Source of the DNA: CAZEJS01 sp964512645
GTDB taxonomy: Bacteria > Actinomycetota > Geothermincolia > Fen-727 > Anoxymicrobiaceae
Assembly (NCBI GenBank): GCA_964512645.1
Contig: CAZEJS010000001.1
Location: forward strand, 62,001-126,000
Direction of reading: 5' to 3'
DNA: 64,000 nucleotides
The position numbers and the translations under genes were made by a program. A model generated the notes under the pieces. It was given only the letters and a program-made list of their open reading frames with translations. It was not told the DNA's origin and did not search any database. Below, piece by piece: positions 9,050 to 18,666 of the stretch. Within the stretch, counting starts at the first letter, position 1. Each line of letters starts with the position of its first letter.

Positions 9050-10072
9050 TCAGAGGGCGCCCAGCCCCTCCTCTGTCCTTCCCGTGAGAAAGTCCGCGGC
9101 GTGCTCCGGGGTGGTGACGTTTATCATCATCGAGGTCCCGAGCTCGAAACCCCCGGAGATGGTAAGCTTCGGGACCACCTCCAGGTGCCAGTGGTAGTAA
9201 GGGTACTCCGCGCCGTCGGTGGGAGCGGAGTGTATGTAGTAGTTGTACGGCGGGTTGGTGAACTTCCGATCGTAGGCGCCGAGCACCTCCCGCAGTAGGG
9301 CGCCGAACTCCTCCAGCTCACCCTCGGTGATGCGGCCGAAGGACTCGCGGTGCTCGCGGGGGAGTATCCACACCTCGAAGGGAAGCCTCGAGGCGAACGG
9401 CGCTATGGCGACGAACGCGCGGTTGCTCGCCACCACCCTGCGGGACGCCGCGGTCTCCTCGGCGACGATGCGGCAGAAGACGCACTCGTCGTGCCTGGAG
9501 TGGAACCAGGACGCCCCGGCGAGCTCCTGCTGCACCAGCGGCGGCACCAGGGGCATGCCGAAAAGCTGGGAATGGGAGTGCTCCAGCGAGGCGCCCGCCT
9601 CCCTGCCGTGGTTGACGATGATGTGCACGTAGCGGATATCCGGGTCCCCGGCGTTGGCGGCGTACCTGTGACGGTACACCCTCAGAACCAGCTCCACCTC
9701 TTCCGCCGGCATCGTTCCCAGGTGGAGAGAGTGCGACGGGCTGTGGATTATGACCTCGTGGGACCCCTCCGCCGCCCTGGCGGGAAAGAACTCCGCGGTG
9801 GGAGGCGGTTCCTCGGCGGCCTGGAACGCGGGGAACTTGTTGGGAACGACCCTGACCTGCCAGCCGGGGGCGTTCGGCTCTCCGTCGCCGGGCCTCACCG
9901 CGAGGACCTCGAGGGGCGTCATGATCTCGTGGCCGGGGCAGAACGGGCAACTGTCGGACTCCTCCGGGGGTTCGACGGCGCACGGTGAGGAAAAACCGGT
10001 CGGCCGCATCGCCCTCTCGGTGGCGACGACGACCCAGAGCCCGGTCACGACGTCCTGCCTCAGCTCTCCCAA
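9050..10072 (-). CDS. galT: Galactose-1-phosphate uridylyltransferase family protein
   Basis: HIT-superfamily nucleotidyltransferase of 340 residues. SCPFCPGHE and DECVFC supply the Cys pairs of the structural metal sites, VVPNKFPAF is a family signature, and SLEHSHSQLFGMP is the active-site segment. In classical GalT this reads HPHxQ; here the first pair is HSH, a variant also found in broader sugar-1-phosphate nucleotidyltransferases of this family. It would exchange UMP between a nucleotide sugar and a hexose-1-phosphate and so feed nucleotide sugars to the glycan genes alongside. It starts at TTG with GGAGGAG six bases upstream. It converges on the GT4 gene. Confidence 0.8.
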   Translation of the reverse strand: MGELRQDVVTGLWVVVATERAMRPTGFSSPCAVEPPEESDSCPFCPGHEIMTPLEVLAVRPGDGEPNAPGWQVRVVPNKFPAFQAAEEPPPTAEFFPARAAEGSHEVIIHSPSHSLHLGTMPAEEVELVLRVYRHRYAANAGDPDIRYVHIIVNHGREAGASLEHSHSQLFGMPLVPPLVQQELAGASWFHSRHDECVFCRIVAEETAASRRVVASNRAFVAIAPFASRLPFEVWILPREHRESFGRITEGELEEFGALLREVLGAYDRKFTNPPYNYYIHSAPTDGAEYPYYHWHLEVVPKLTISGGFELGTSMMINVTTPEHAADFLTGRTEEGLGAL

Positions 10073-10172
10073 CGGTCTCCTCCCCGGACGCGCGCGCCCC
10101 GCCCTGTCGGAATCGGGCGCGTTCCCCTCCGTGGGACTCCGCTTCCTCCCGGCACGCGCCGGCGCCCCGGCG

Positions 10173-10940
10173 TCACGGCCCGCTCCTCTCGGCGTACTCC
10201 CGCGCCGGCGGCCCGTAGATGTCGGGCGGGCCGGGCATGGCGTACGCCCCCTCGTCCCACTCCACGTCCACGGGGTTCCTCCGGTACTTGAGCACCTTCG
10301 CCGGCACTCCTCCCACCACGGCGTAAGGCGGCACGTCGCGCGCGACCAGGGACATCGCCCCTATCACGCTGCCCTCGCCGACGGTGACCCCCCTGAGGAC
10401 GGTCGCCTTCTCGGCTATCCAGACGTTGCGCTCGATTATCACGTGCTCCTTGCGGATGCCCTGGCTTCGTATCGTCATGTGGGGGTCGATGAACCAGTGG
10501 TCGAAATCGACGACGTAGATGTGATCGGCCCAGAGCGCCTCCTCCCCGACCTCCACGTGGTTGTAGCAGTTGATGGTGTTCTTGCCGCCAAACGTGGACT
10601 TGCGCCCTATCCTCAGCGTCCCCTCGTGGGCCCTGAACGCGCACCCCTCGCCTATCCAGACGAACCCGCCTATGGTGAAGCTGGCGTTCCTGCCCTTGCT
10701 TATCTCGTACCGCTTCGGCAGAAAGACGAACCCCTCGGTCTTAATGCCGGGGCGGAGGAGCTTGAACTTCAGGAACCGGTACAGCGAGCGCCAGTAGTTC
10801 CAGGTGTACATCCTGTTGCGGATTATGAAACGGAGGTTACGGACCAGCCAGGTGCCGCCCCCCGAAGGCTGGAGCTCGGCGGGGAGGGCGGGCATGCCCC
10901 GTTCCTCGTCACCTGTCACGACCTCGGCCTCCAATCGCAC
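10173..10940 (-). CDS. Left-handed beta-helix (hexapeptide repeat) acyltransferase
   Basis: About 255 residues; the middle and C-terminal parts are isoleucine-patch hexapeptide repeats (IGEGCAFRAHEGTLRIGRKS and VTVGEGSVIGAMSLVARDVP), ending in YAVVGGVPAKVLKYR, the coenzyme-A-site end of CysE/NodL/WbbJ-type O-acyltransferases. It probably acetylates a sugar or cell-surface glycan. A His in VVDFDHWFIDP is a plausible catalytic base. The GTG at 10940 has little ribosome-binding sequence; the ATG at 10895, preceded by GAGGAACGGGG, may be the real start and would remove 15 residues. It follows the methyltransferase gene by ten bases. Confidence 0.75.
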   Translation of the reverse strand: MRLEAEVVTGDEERGMPALPAELQPSGGGTWLVRNLRFIIRNRMYTWNYWRSLYRFLKFKLLRPGIKTEGFVFLPKRYEISKGRNASFTIGGFVWIGEGCAFRAHEGTLRIGRKSTFGGKNTINCYNHVEVGEEALWADHIYVVDFDHWFIDPHMTIRSQGIRKEHVIIERNVWIAEKATVLRGVTVGEGSVIGAMSLVARDVPPYAVVGGVPAKVLKYRRNPVDVEWDEGAYAMPGPPDIYGPPAREYAERSGP

Positions 10941-10950
10941 CCCCGGAGCG

Positions 10951-11871
10951 TCAGCTCGCCTTGCGGGCGAAGAGAAGCATGTTGTAGAAGACCGAAGCGG
11001 GGAGGTACGGGTAAATCCTCTCGTCGAGCCTGCTCAGCTTGAGGTAGGTCGAATACGACCAGTACCGCCAGCGGAAAGTAATGTTCTCCTCGACGAGGTT
11101 GTTCTCGATGGTGCGCGTCATCCACCCGACGAAGCTGGAGAGGAACTCCTCTCCCTCGACCCGCGCCTCGGCGAAGCCGGCGTCCAGCGCCTGGCGGCGC
11201 ACCGCCGCGGGCCAGAAAGTGTGGACGTCCACGACCTTCTCGAACTCCCGGATCTCCCTGTCGGCGGCCTCCCTGTCCACCTGCGGGCGCATCCTCGCCC
11301 GGACACCTCCGAAATAGCCCCCCAGGCGGGTGTAGACCTTGAGGGCCGCGGTGGTGCCGCCGCGGGCCGCCTGTCCCATGAGGTCGCCGACCCGGGTCGG
11401 CTCCCCCGCCAGCAGGCAGACTCCCCCGGGCTTCAGAATCCTGTGCATCTCGGAAAGCGCCGCGGGGACGTCGGGGATGTGGTGGAGTATCGCGTGCCCG
11501 ACCACCATGTCGAACTCCTCGTCGGCATAATCGAGCCGCTCGAGCTCGGACTGCCGGGCGTGAACCTTGAGGCCCAGCCCGGCGGCGTTATCGAGACAGG
11601 CGTCCACCATGCCGCGGCTGATGTCGCAGGCGTGGAGCTCTTCGATGAGCCCGGGCTCGGACAGGCACAGGTTGAGGCCCACGTACCCGGTTCCACAGCC
11701 CACCTCGAGCAGCCGGTCCACCCTGGGGAACGGCCCGCCCAGCGCCTTTTCGAACTTGTGCCGGACGCGCAGCGCGTTGTCGTGGTCGTACTGTATCCCC
11801 CACTTGCTGTCGTAGCTCTCGCTCTCGACGTCGTGGAACAGCTCGTTGGCTTTTCTGAGGTCGACTTCCAT
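10951..11871 (-). CDS. Class I SAM-dependent methyltransferase
   Basis: 306 residues. LLEVGCGTGYVGLNL is the SAM-binding motif I, ACDISRGMVDACL motif II, DMVVGHAILHHIPD the post-motif that often marks methyltransferases of lipids or sugars, and LKPGGVCLLAGEP the strand 5 segment. The C-terminal half is rich in Tyr, Trp and Arg and has no motif I recognise. The substrate is unknown; the adjacent acyltransferase and GalT-like genes suggest a surface glycan or lipid. The ATG has no ribosome-binding site, but a -10-like TATTAT ends seven bases before it, pointing to a leaderless mRNA. Confidence 0.75.
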   Translation of the reverse strand: MEVDLRKANELFHDVESESYDSKWGIQYDHDNALRVRHKFEKALGGPFPRVDRLLEVGCGTGYVGLNLCLSEPGLIEELHACDISRGMVDACLDNAAGLGLKVHARQSELERLDYADEEFDMVVGHAILHHIPDVPAALSEMHRILKPGGVCLLAGEPTRVGDLMGQAARGGTTAALKVYTRLGGYFGGVRARMRPQVDREAADREIREFEKVVDVHTFWPAAVRRQALDAGFAEARVEGEEFLSSFVGWMTRTIENNLVEENITFRWRYWSYSTYLKLSRLDERIYPYLPASVFYNMLLFARKAS

Positions 11872-11878
11872 AGGCGCA

Positions 11879-11884
11879 ATAATA
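11879..11884 (-). promoter_or_regulatory. -10 element of a likely leaderless promoter
   Basis: Read on the minus strand, TATTAT (five of six consensus bases) ends seven bases before the ATG of the methyltransferase gene. That is the spacing for transcription starting at the A of the ATG. No Shine-Dalgarno sequence is present. A -35 element is not obvious. Confidence 0.45.
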
Positions 11885-12030
11885 ACAGAACGGCCCCCGG
11901 CCGCGCTCTCTCGCCGCTACGGGCTCCGGCCTGCGGCCCTGTGACGCCGCGAGCCTTTCCCCGGCACGCACGAAAGATTCGCGCCGGGCCGCGGGCGCCC
12001 GGCGCGATTTCTATCCGGCGGGAGCGTCGT

Positions 12031-13221
12031 CTACTGCTTGTGCTCCTTGAGCCCCATGAGGTTGGCCGCCAGCACGACGCGCTGGATCTGCGCGGTGCCC
12101 TCGTAGATCTGCATGATCTTGGCGTCCCTCATGTACTTCTCGACCGGGTAGTCCTTCATGTAACCCGATCCGCCCATGACCTGGACCGCGTCCACGGTGA
12201 CCTTCATCGCCATGTCACCGCAGAACGCCTTGGCGATCGAAGACGCTGTGGACAGCTTGCGAGCGGCGTTCTTGTCGCCCTCGGCCGCCTTCTTCGCCAG
12301 CCAGCCGGCGTGGTAGTAGAGGTTGCGGCCGGCCTCGATGCCCTGGAGCATGTCGGTCAGCATGAAGCTGATGGCCTGGTTCATTATTATCGGGGCGCCG
12401 AACTGCACGCGCTGCTTGGCGTACGCCAGCGACTCCTCGAAGGCCGCCCGTGCGATGCCGGTCGCCAGGGCCGCGACTCCCGCGCGGGTCTGGTCGAGCG
12501 TCTGCATGACGATATAGAACGCCTTGCCGACGTCGCCCAGCATGTCGTCCTTGGAGACCTTGACGTTCTCCAGGAAAACCTCCGCGGTATGGGAGGCTCG
12601 GATTCCCAGCTTGTCCTCGTGCTTGCCCTGGCTGATGCCTTCGCTCTTGCCGTCGACGATGAAACCGGCGAGGCCCCGGTACCCCTTCTCGGGATCGGTG
12701 TTGGCGAAGATCGTGTAGACGTCGGCGATGCCGCCGTTGGTGATGAAGCACTTGCTGCCGTTCAGGACCCAGTGGTCGCCCTCGTCCTTGGCGGTCGTCT
12801 TGATCGCGGCCACGTCGCTGCCAGCCTCGGGCTCGGTGAGGCCGAAGGCGGCCAGGCCCGGGTTCTTGGGGTCGCAGAGGGGAGGCAGCCACCTCTGCTT
12901 CTGCTCGTCGGTGCCGGCGATAAGCAGAGGGGCGAGCGCGAGGTTGTTGGCGCCGATGCTCGTCGCCAGGCCCGCGCACCCCCAGGCCAGCTCCTCGAAG
13001 ACCATCGCGCTGGTGAGGGGGTCGAGCCCGCCTCCACCGTACTCCTCGGGAATGCCCGCAGAGGGAAGCCCCGCCTGGGCGGCTTTGGGGAGTATCACGT
13101 CCTTGGGAAACTCACCCTTCTTGTCCCACTCCTCCGCGATCGGTCGGAGCTCGTTCAGGGCGAAGTCGTGAGCCATGTCCACCGCGGCTCTCTGTTCGTC
13201 GTCCAGCTCAAAGTCGATCAC
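12031..13221 (-). CDS. Acyl-CoA dehydrogenase
   Basis: Standard 396-residue acyl-CoA dehydrogenase. FGLTEPEAGSD and LNGSKCFITNGG are the flavin and substrate contact segments, and IMQIYEGTAQIQR contains the catalytic Glu at the position used by short/medium-chain and isovaleryl-type enzymes. It oxidises an acyl-CoA to the 2-enoyl-CoA using FAD, normally passing electrons to ETF; no ETF genes are in the window. It begins with GTG seven bases after AAAGGAGGA. The enoyl-CoA hydratase gene lies 110 bp upstream in the same direction, after the mutase genes. Together they fit oxidation of a branched- or straight-chain acid after or before rearrangement. Confidence 0.92.
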   Translation of the reverse strand: MIDFELDDEQRAAVDMAHDFALNELRPIAEEWDKKGEFPKDVILPKAAQAGLPSAGIPEEYGGGGLDPLTSAMVFEELAWGCAGLATSIGANNLALAPLLIAGTDEQKQRWLPPLCDPKNPGLAAFGLTEPEAGSDVAAIKTTAKDEGDHWVLNGSKCFITNGGIADVYTIFANTDPEKGYRGLAGFIVDGKSEGISQGKHEDKLGIRASHTAEVFLENVKVSKDDMLGDVGKAFYIVMQTLDQTRAGVAALATGIARAAFEESLAYAKQRVQFGAPIIMNQAISFMLTDMLQGIEAGRNLYYHAGWLAKKAAEGDKNAARKLSTASSIAKAFCGDMAMKVTVDAVQVMGGSGYMKDYPVEKYMRDAKIMQIYEGTAQIQRVVLAANLMGLKEHKQ

Positions 13222-13331
13222 TCTGTTTCCTCCTTTCCGGTGTTACACTCGGAATCTCGTTCTCGTCCAAACCTCGACTATTCTATCCTGTTCCGTTCGG
13301 CCGGGCTACAAGCGCGAGCGCACCGGGCGGG

Positions 13332-14129
13332 CTACTTTCCGATGAACTCGGCCTGCCCCGGGCCCTTCTCGATGAAGGTCCGCATGCCGATCTTCTGGTC
13401 CTCGGTGGAGAAGCAGAGGGCGATGCCCTGCGCCTCGATCACCAGGCCGTCGGATATCGAGCAGTTCAGGCCCCGGTTGATCGCGTCCTTGGCCATCGCC
13501 AGCGCGAACGGCGGGTACTTGCGGGCGTAGCGCCCGGCGACCTTCTGCGCCTCCGCGACCACCGCGGCGCCGTCGCCCTCCACGAACCTGTCCACCACCC
13601 CGTACTCCAGGCACGTCTTCGTGTCGTAGAACCTTCCGGAGAAGATCATCTCCTTGGCCCTGGCAGGCCCGATCAGCCTGGAGAGCCGCTGGGTCCCGCC
13701 GGCCCCGGGGATGATGCCCAGCAGTATTTCCGGCACCCCGATCTGCGCCGTCTCCCCGGCGAACCGCCAGTCACAGGCCAGCGCGAGCTCGCACCCGCCC
13801 CCGAGCGCGAACCCGTTGATCGCCGCTATCACCGGCTTGGGCACGTTTGCCAGCGCGGTAAGCGCGTCCTGCGCCCCGCCGATGATCTTGGTGACCAGCA
13901 TCGGCGTCGCTTCGGCCATCTCCTTGATGTCCGCGCCTGCGGCGAACACCTTCTCTCCGCCGGTCACGACCACCGCCCGGACGGCGTCGTCGTACTGCAG
14001 CTCCCTTGCGCACATGCCGATCTCGATGAAGAGCTGGCTGTTGAGGGCGTTGAGCTTGGGGCGGTCGAGCCGCACCGTCGCGACGTACTCCTCAACCTCG
14101 ACCTTCAAGAACTCGAAATCGTATGCCAT
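13332..14129 (-). CDS. Enoyl-CoA hydratase (crotonase), both catalytic Glu present
   Basis: 265-residue crotonase. FAAGADIKEM builds the oxyanion hole, PEILLGIIPGAGGTQRL contains the first catalytic Glu and AKEMIFSG the second, so true hydratase activity is likely, unlike the second crotonase at 36769 where the second Glu is Asp. It hydrates 2-enoyl-CoA to 3-hydroxyacyl-CoA. The start ATG at 14129 is chosen because GGAGG lies eight bases upstream. It sits between the mutase small subunit and the acyl-CoA dehydrogenase, consistent with beta-oxidation coupled to the carbon-skeleton rearrangement. Confidence 0.9.
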   Translation of the reverse strand: MAYDFEFLKVEVEEYVATVRLDRPKLNALNSQLFIEIGMCARELQYDDAVRAVVVTGGEKVFAAGADIKEMAEATPMLVTKIIGGAQDALTALANVPKPVIAAINGFALGGGCELALACDWRFAGETAQIGVPEILLGIIPGAGGTQRLSRLIGPARAKEMIFSGRFYDTKTCLEYGVVDRFVEGDGAAVVAEAQKVAGRYARKYPPFALAMAKDAINRGLNCSISDGLVIEAQGIALCFSTEDQKIGMRTFIEKGPGQAEFIGK

Positions 14130-14241
14130 CCACAACACCTCCACTTCGGTCTCCCGTCGGGTCGGTCCCGCGGGCGATAAGGCGAACAGCCACGAGCAGC
14201 GGTAATTCTATCACGAACGTGCAAAGGCAGCGGGTGTCCGT

Positions 14242-14267
14242 CGCGAACGTTTCCGGGGGCGTTCGCG
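14242..14267. repeat. Perfect 8-bp inverted repeat between two genes of the mutase operon
   Basis: CGCGAACG at 14242-14249 and CGTTCGCG at 14260-14267 flank a 10-base loop. It lies in the 175-bp gap between the mutase small subunit and the enoyl-CoA hydratase. There is no T-run, so it is not a standard terminator; an mRNA-processing hairpin or a protein-binding site is possible. I see no gene in this gap. Confidence 0.45.
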
Positions 14268-14304
14268 GCGGCGGGCGGAGGCGCCGCGGACCGGCGGGCG
14301 GGGC

Positions 14305-14694
14305 TCAGAGCGTCCGTATGTAATCGACAATATCCGAGGTCGGGGTGCCCGGTGTGAAGAGCATGGACACGCCTTTCTCCAGCAGCCGGGCGATGTCCTC
14401 CTCGGGGATTATCCCGCCGCCTACCACCGCGATATCGTCGGCGCCCTTCTCCTTCAACATCTCCACAACCCGGGGGAACACCGTCATGTGGGCCCCGGAA
14501 AGCACCGATAGCCCCACCACGTCCACGTCCTCGTCAATCGCCGCCCTGACGATCTGGTCCGGCGTCTGGTGCAGGCCCAGGTAGATGACCTCCATCCCCG
14601 CGTCCCGGAGCGCGCGGGCGACAACCTTGGCCCCGCGATCGTGCCCGTCAAGCCCCGGCTTGGCTATGAGCACCCTGTGTGTCTTCTCGCTCAA
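14305..14694 (-). CDS. Acyl-CoA mutase small subunit (B12-binding domain)
   Basis: 129-residue stand-alone cobalamin-binding subunit. LIAKPGLDGHDRG contains the DxHxxG motif whose His ligates cobalt; GLSVLSGAH and VVGGGIIPEED complete the nucleotide-loop-binding fold. It pairs with the large subunit encoded 46 bp upstream. I start at TTG 14694, preceded by GGGGGAGCGG, because the sequence before it has no family similarity. The partner's active-site residues suggest isobutyryl-CoA/butyryl-CoA interconversion rather than methylmalonyl-CoA. Confidence 0.88.
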   Translation of the reverse strand: MSEKTHRVLIAKPGLDGHDRGAKVVARALRDAGMEVIYLGLHQTPDQIVRAAIDEDVDVVGLSVLSGAHMTVFPRVVEMLKEKGADDIAVVGGGIIPEEDIARLLEKGVSMLFTPGTPTSDIVDYIRTL

Positions 14695-14740
14695 CTCCGC
14701 TCCCCCGGCCCGGTGCGGTTCGGCGCCCCGGGCTGCTTCA

Positions 14741-16399
<1,659 letters not shown>

Positions 16400-16401
16400 C
16401 T

Positions 16402-16923
16402 TCAGTACTCTATCCCTTCGCGCAGCGGCACGCCCCTGTCGTAGCAGTGCCTCACGTTCTTCATCTCGGTGATGAGGTCGGCGCGCTCGTAGAACTCGTC
16501 CGGCGCGTACCGGCCGGTGAGCACCAGCTCCACCGTGGGGGGCTTCGAGTCGATGACCGGGAGGACCTCGTCGAGCGTCAGCACCCCCAGCTCGACGGCC
16601 ACGCTTATCTCGTCCATTATCACGATGTCGTACTCGCCGCCGGTCAGGGCCCGGCGCGCCTCCTCCAGGCCCTCGCGGGCAAGCCTGACGTCCTCGGCGG
16701 ACGGCTCCCCCTTCTTGACGAAGGTGTCGAGGCCGGCCTGTGTGAGCACGAAGTCGCCGCCCAGCCTGGGCGCGGCGACCAGCTCCCCGTACTCGCGGCC
16801 CTTGAGGAACTGGACCATGCAAACCCGCAGGCCTTTCCCGACCGCCCTCATCGCCAGGCCCAGCGCGGCGGTGGTCTTCCCCTTGCCGTCCCCGGTATAG
16901 ACCTGGATGAGCCCCTGTTCCAT
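16402..16923 (-). CDS. cobO: Cob(I)alamin adenosyltransferase, CobO/BtuR type
   Basis: 173 residues. YTGDGKGKTTAALGLAMRA is the P-loop of the CobA/CobO/BtuR family, VQFLKGREYGE the substrate segment and IVIMDEISVAVELG the Walker-B-like strand; RHCYDRGVPLREGIEY resembles the usual C-terminus. It adenosylates cob(I)alamin (or the corrinoid precursor) to the 5'-deoxyadenosyl form that the mutase and the class II ribonucleotide reductase need. The start is ATG 16923 with GGGAGGG upstream. It is first in its operon, with the mutase large subunit starting right after it. Confidence 0.92.
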   Translation of the reverse strand: MEQGLIQVYTGDGKGKTTAALGLAMRAVGKGLRVCMVQFLKGREYGELVAAPRLGGDFVLTQAGLDTFVKKGEPSAEDVRLAREGLEEARRALTGGEYDIVIMDEISVAVELGVLTLDEVLPVIDSKPPTVELVLTGRYAPDEFYERADLITEMKNVRHCYDRGVPLREGIEY

Positions 16924-16990
16924 CTCTTTCGACCCTCCCTCACCGGCGCCGGGAGACGCAACCGCACCCCCCGCCATCAAGACCGGGAAA

Positions 16991-17022
16991 AGTATATCAA
17001 AACCGGTATTTCTCATATCAAA
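16991..17022 (-). promoter_or_regulatory. Candidate promoter of the adenosyltransferase-mutase operon
   Basis: On the minus strand TTGATA (17016-17021) is followed after 19 bases by TATACT (16991-16996), about 70 bp before the CobO start. The surrounding sequence repeats TTTGATAT twice in an AT-rich patch. Spacing is slightly long, so this is tentative. I see no cobalamin riboswitch box in the leader. Confidence 0.3.
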
Positions 17023-17327
17023 CCCGCTCTTCCGCGCATAATCGGAAACCCGGTTCCCTGGAATCGCTCGAGCCCGCTGTGCGATGCGGAACGAAAGCGT
17101 TTTCCGGCCACGAGGAGATGAAAACCGGCGGACGAGCGGAGACGCGGCTATTCGAACGTCCTTGCGTCCGGCCAGCAAGGGCTCGTTTTCATGGGGCGCG
17201 CGCCGGCGCCCGCGCACGAAGTGGCGGATACGGGACGTGTCTTGCATATATAATTGGCGAAGCGTGCGGCGGACAGACGGGGCACGGTCTCGCAAGAGGT
17301 GCGGCAATCGATGACACGCGGCGAAAC
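17023..17327. other. Intergenic region between divergent genes
   Basis: No gene found. It contains GC-rich sequence with short inverted repeats around 17195-17215 and a perfect -10-like TATAAT at 17249-17254, which could serve the M48-like gene starting at 17328. No convincing -35 box accompanies it. Confidence 0.4.
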
Positions 17328-18413
17328 ATGACGCTCGAACCGCCGGTTCTCCGGAGTATCAAGAAGTACAGAAGGCGCGTTGCCCTTCGCCAGTTGGCAA
17401 TAGTGGGTTTTCCCGTCCTGCTGGCACTGGTCGTAGCGCTGGTGATGTTCGCGGCCGGACTGGACCTCGGCCCGCCCGACAGGACGCACCCGCTGAAGAG
17501 CGGTCCGGTCGCCGGAGTCGTTGTCGCCCTGTTGTTTCTCGCCATACCGGTCCTCATTTACTTCTTCGTTGCGGCTTACCAGCGTCGGAAGTTCCGGAAC
17601 GAGGTCCTGGCCTCAGTCAGCCCTTTCGCTGACGAGACAATGACGCCCCGTTTTGCGAACGGGCTCTCCGGAGCGTGCATCGCCACGGACCTGGAAGAAC
17701 CCAACCTGGTGGCCGCCCGTATCGGGCAACTGTCCACGTTCTCCTTCGCCTTCTCCCGCGGGGGGCTCAACGTGGCCGTTACCCGGGAGGTTCTCGACGC
17801 CGGGCTTTCGAGTCACGAAGCCGAGAGCCTGATGGCCCGTGAAGTCGCCACGATCCTCCTCGGTGATTACGTGAAGACCGCCCTCTGGTTCAGCCCCGAG
17901 CGAGTCGCGGCAATGGCGCCAACCTTCATCGTGTTCCTGCTGTTTCTCCTGGGGCTGTTCCTCAACAGCAAAGAACTGCTGCTCGTTGGCACCGGCATGA
18001 TGTTCGTCGTCTTTGTGGTGACTTACATGTCCGATCTTTACGAAGGCCTGATGAAGCTGCTTTTTCGAGGGCTCGGCCGCCGCGACGAACTGCTCGTCGA
18101 TTCCATCGCCGTGAAGATCACCGGCAATCCGATGGCCCTGAGTTCCGCACTTGCCAGTCTGGAGGGCCTGGGGCTGCTCGGACATCCGCAGCCCACGCTC
18201 AAGCTGTTCAAGACAGACATACGCAACCTGTTCCGCCTTCCGGGAAGGGGCTATGGAGGCCTTGTCTACAGGGTTTTCAACGTTTCGGAACCTGATCGGG
18301 ACCAGTTGCTCGAACGCCTTGGTAATCTCGAACGGATCCAGAAGGGAGACTGGCGTTGCTTCGGCATGGTCGCCGACGGTGAGGCGTTCGTCGATCCGGG
18401 TGCATGGGAATAG
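17328..18413 (+). CDS. Membrane protein related to M48 (HtpX-like) peptidases, zinc motif lost
   Basis: 361 residues with two N-terminal membrane segments (about residues 22-43 and 61-83) and two more near 199-231. NVAVTREVLDAGLSSHEAESLMAREVAT aligns in family order with the HtpX/M48 helix that normally reads HExxH, but here residues 171-175 are REVAT. RRDELLVDSIAVKITGNP further on matches the region of the third zinc ligand, and its Glu254 is kept. It therefore looks like a pseudo-protease of the M48 fold; function unknown. The ATG at 17328 has only a weak ribosome-binding site, so the start is uncertain. Transcribed away from the CobO-mutase operon. Confidence 0.6.
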   Translation: MTLEPPVLRSIKKYRRRVALRQLAIVGFPVLLALVVALVMFAAGLDLGPPDRTHPLKSGPVAGVVVALLFLAIPVLIYFFVAAYQRRKFRNEVLASVSPFADETMTPRFANGLSGACIATDLEEPNLVAARIGQLSTFSFAFSRGGLNVAVTREVLDAGLSSHEAESLMAREVATILLGDYVKTALWFSPERVAAMAPTFIVFLLFLLGLFLNSKELLLVGTGMMFVVFVVTYMSDLYEGLMKLLFRGLGRRDELLVDSIAVKITGNPMALSSALASLEGLGLLGHPQPTLKLFKTDIRNLFRLPGRGYGGLVYRVFNVSEPDRDQLLERLGNLERIQKGDWRCFGMVADGEAFVDPGAWE

Positions 18414-18666
18414 GGTCCCGCGGCCGCACGCACATCCGCCAGTTCCGCCCAAGCCGGTAATCGCCGGCCTTCCGGCCCGCATGCCTCCGATCGCGCCTTC
18501 GGCATCCCGTGCCCCGGGCTGATGCCGTCAGGCGTCAAGGCGGGCGAAAAAATACCCCGGTGAAACGGGACGGGGCCCTCCTGCGTCGAATTATCATCAG
18601 ACCCGCGGCGGCTCGGTGCCGCGGGCGGGAAGGGCTAACCCGCGGAATCGCGGCCACGGAGGCGAT
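18414..18666. other. Intergenic leader with a GC hairpin, no gene
   Basis: No coding sequence supported. It contains CCCGCGGC (18602-18609) and GCCGCGGG (18618-18625), a perfect 8-bp stem with an 8-base loop, about 40 bp before the L,D-transpeptidase start. No T-run follows it. It may be a leader hairpin; I could not match it to a known riboswitch. Confidence 0.4.

Noticed and set aside
10804..13530. 908-codon plus-strand open frame
   Set aside because: It runs antisense to the acyltransferase, methyltransferase and acyl-CoA dehydrogenase genes, which have clear family motifs. Long antisense frames are expected at this GC content.
16400..16822. N-terminal extension of the mutase large subunit
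   Set aside because: The extra 141 codons are Arg/Gly-rich and lie over the CobO gene; ATG 16399 is where family similarity begins.
16924..17327. Possible cobalamin riboswitch in the CobO leader
   Set aside because: I found no B12-box-like sequence and no matching fold by eye; only a weak promoter-like pair is noted.
18540..18666. Possible c-di-AMP riboswitch before the L,D-transpeptidase
   Set aside because: A short CTAACCC segment and a hairpin recall ydaO-type leaders, but the conserved core is missing and the leader is too short.
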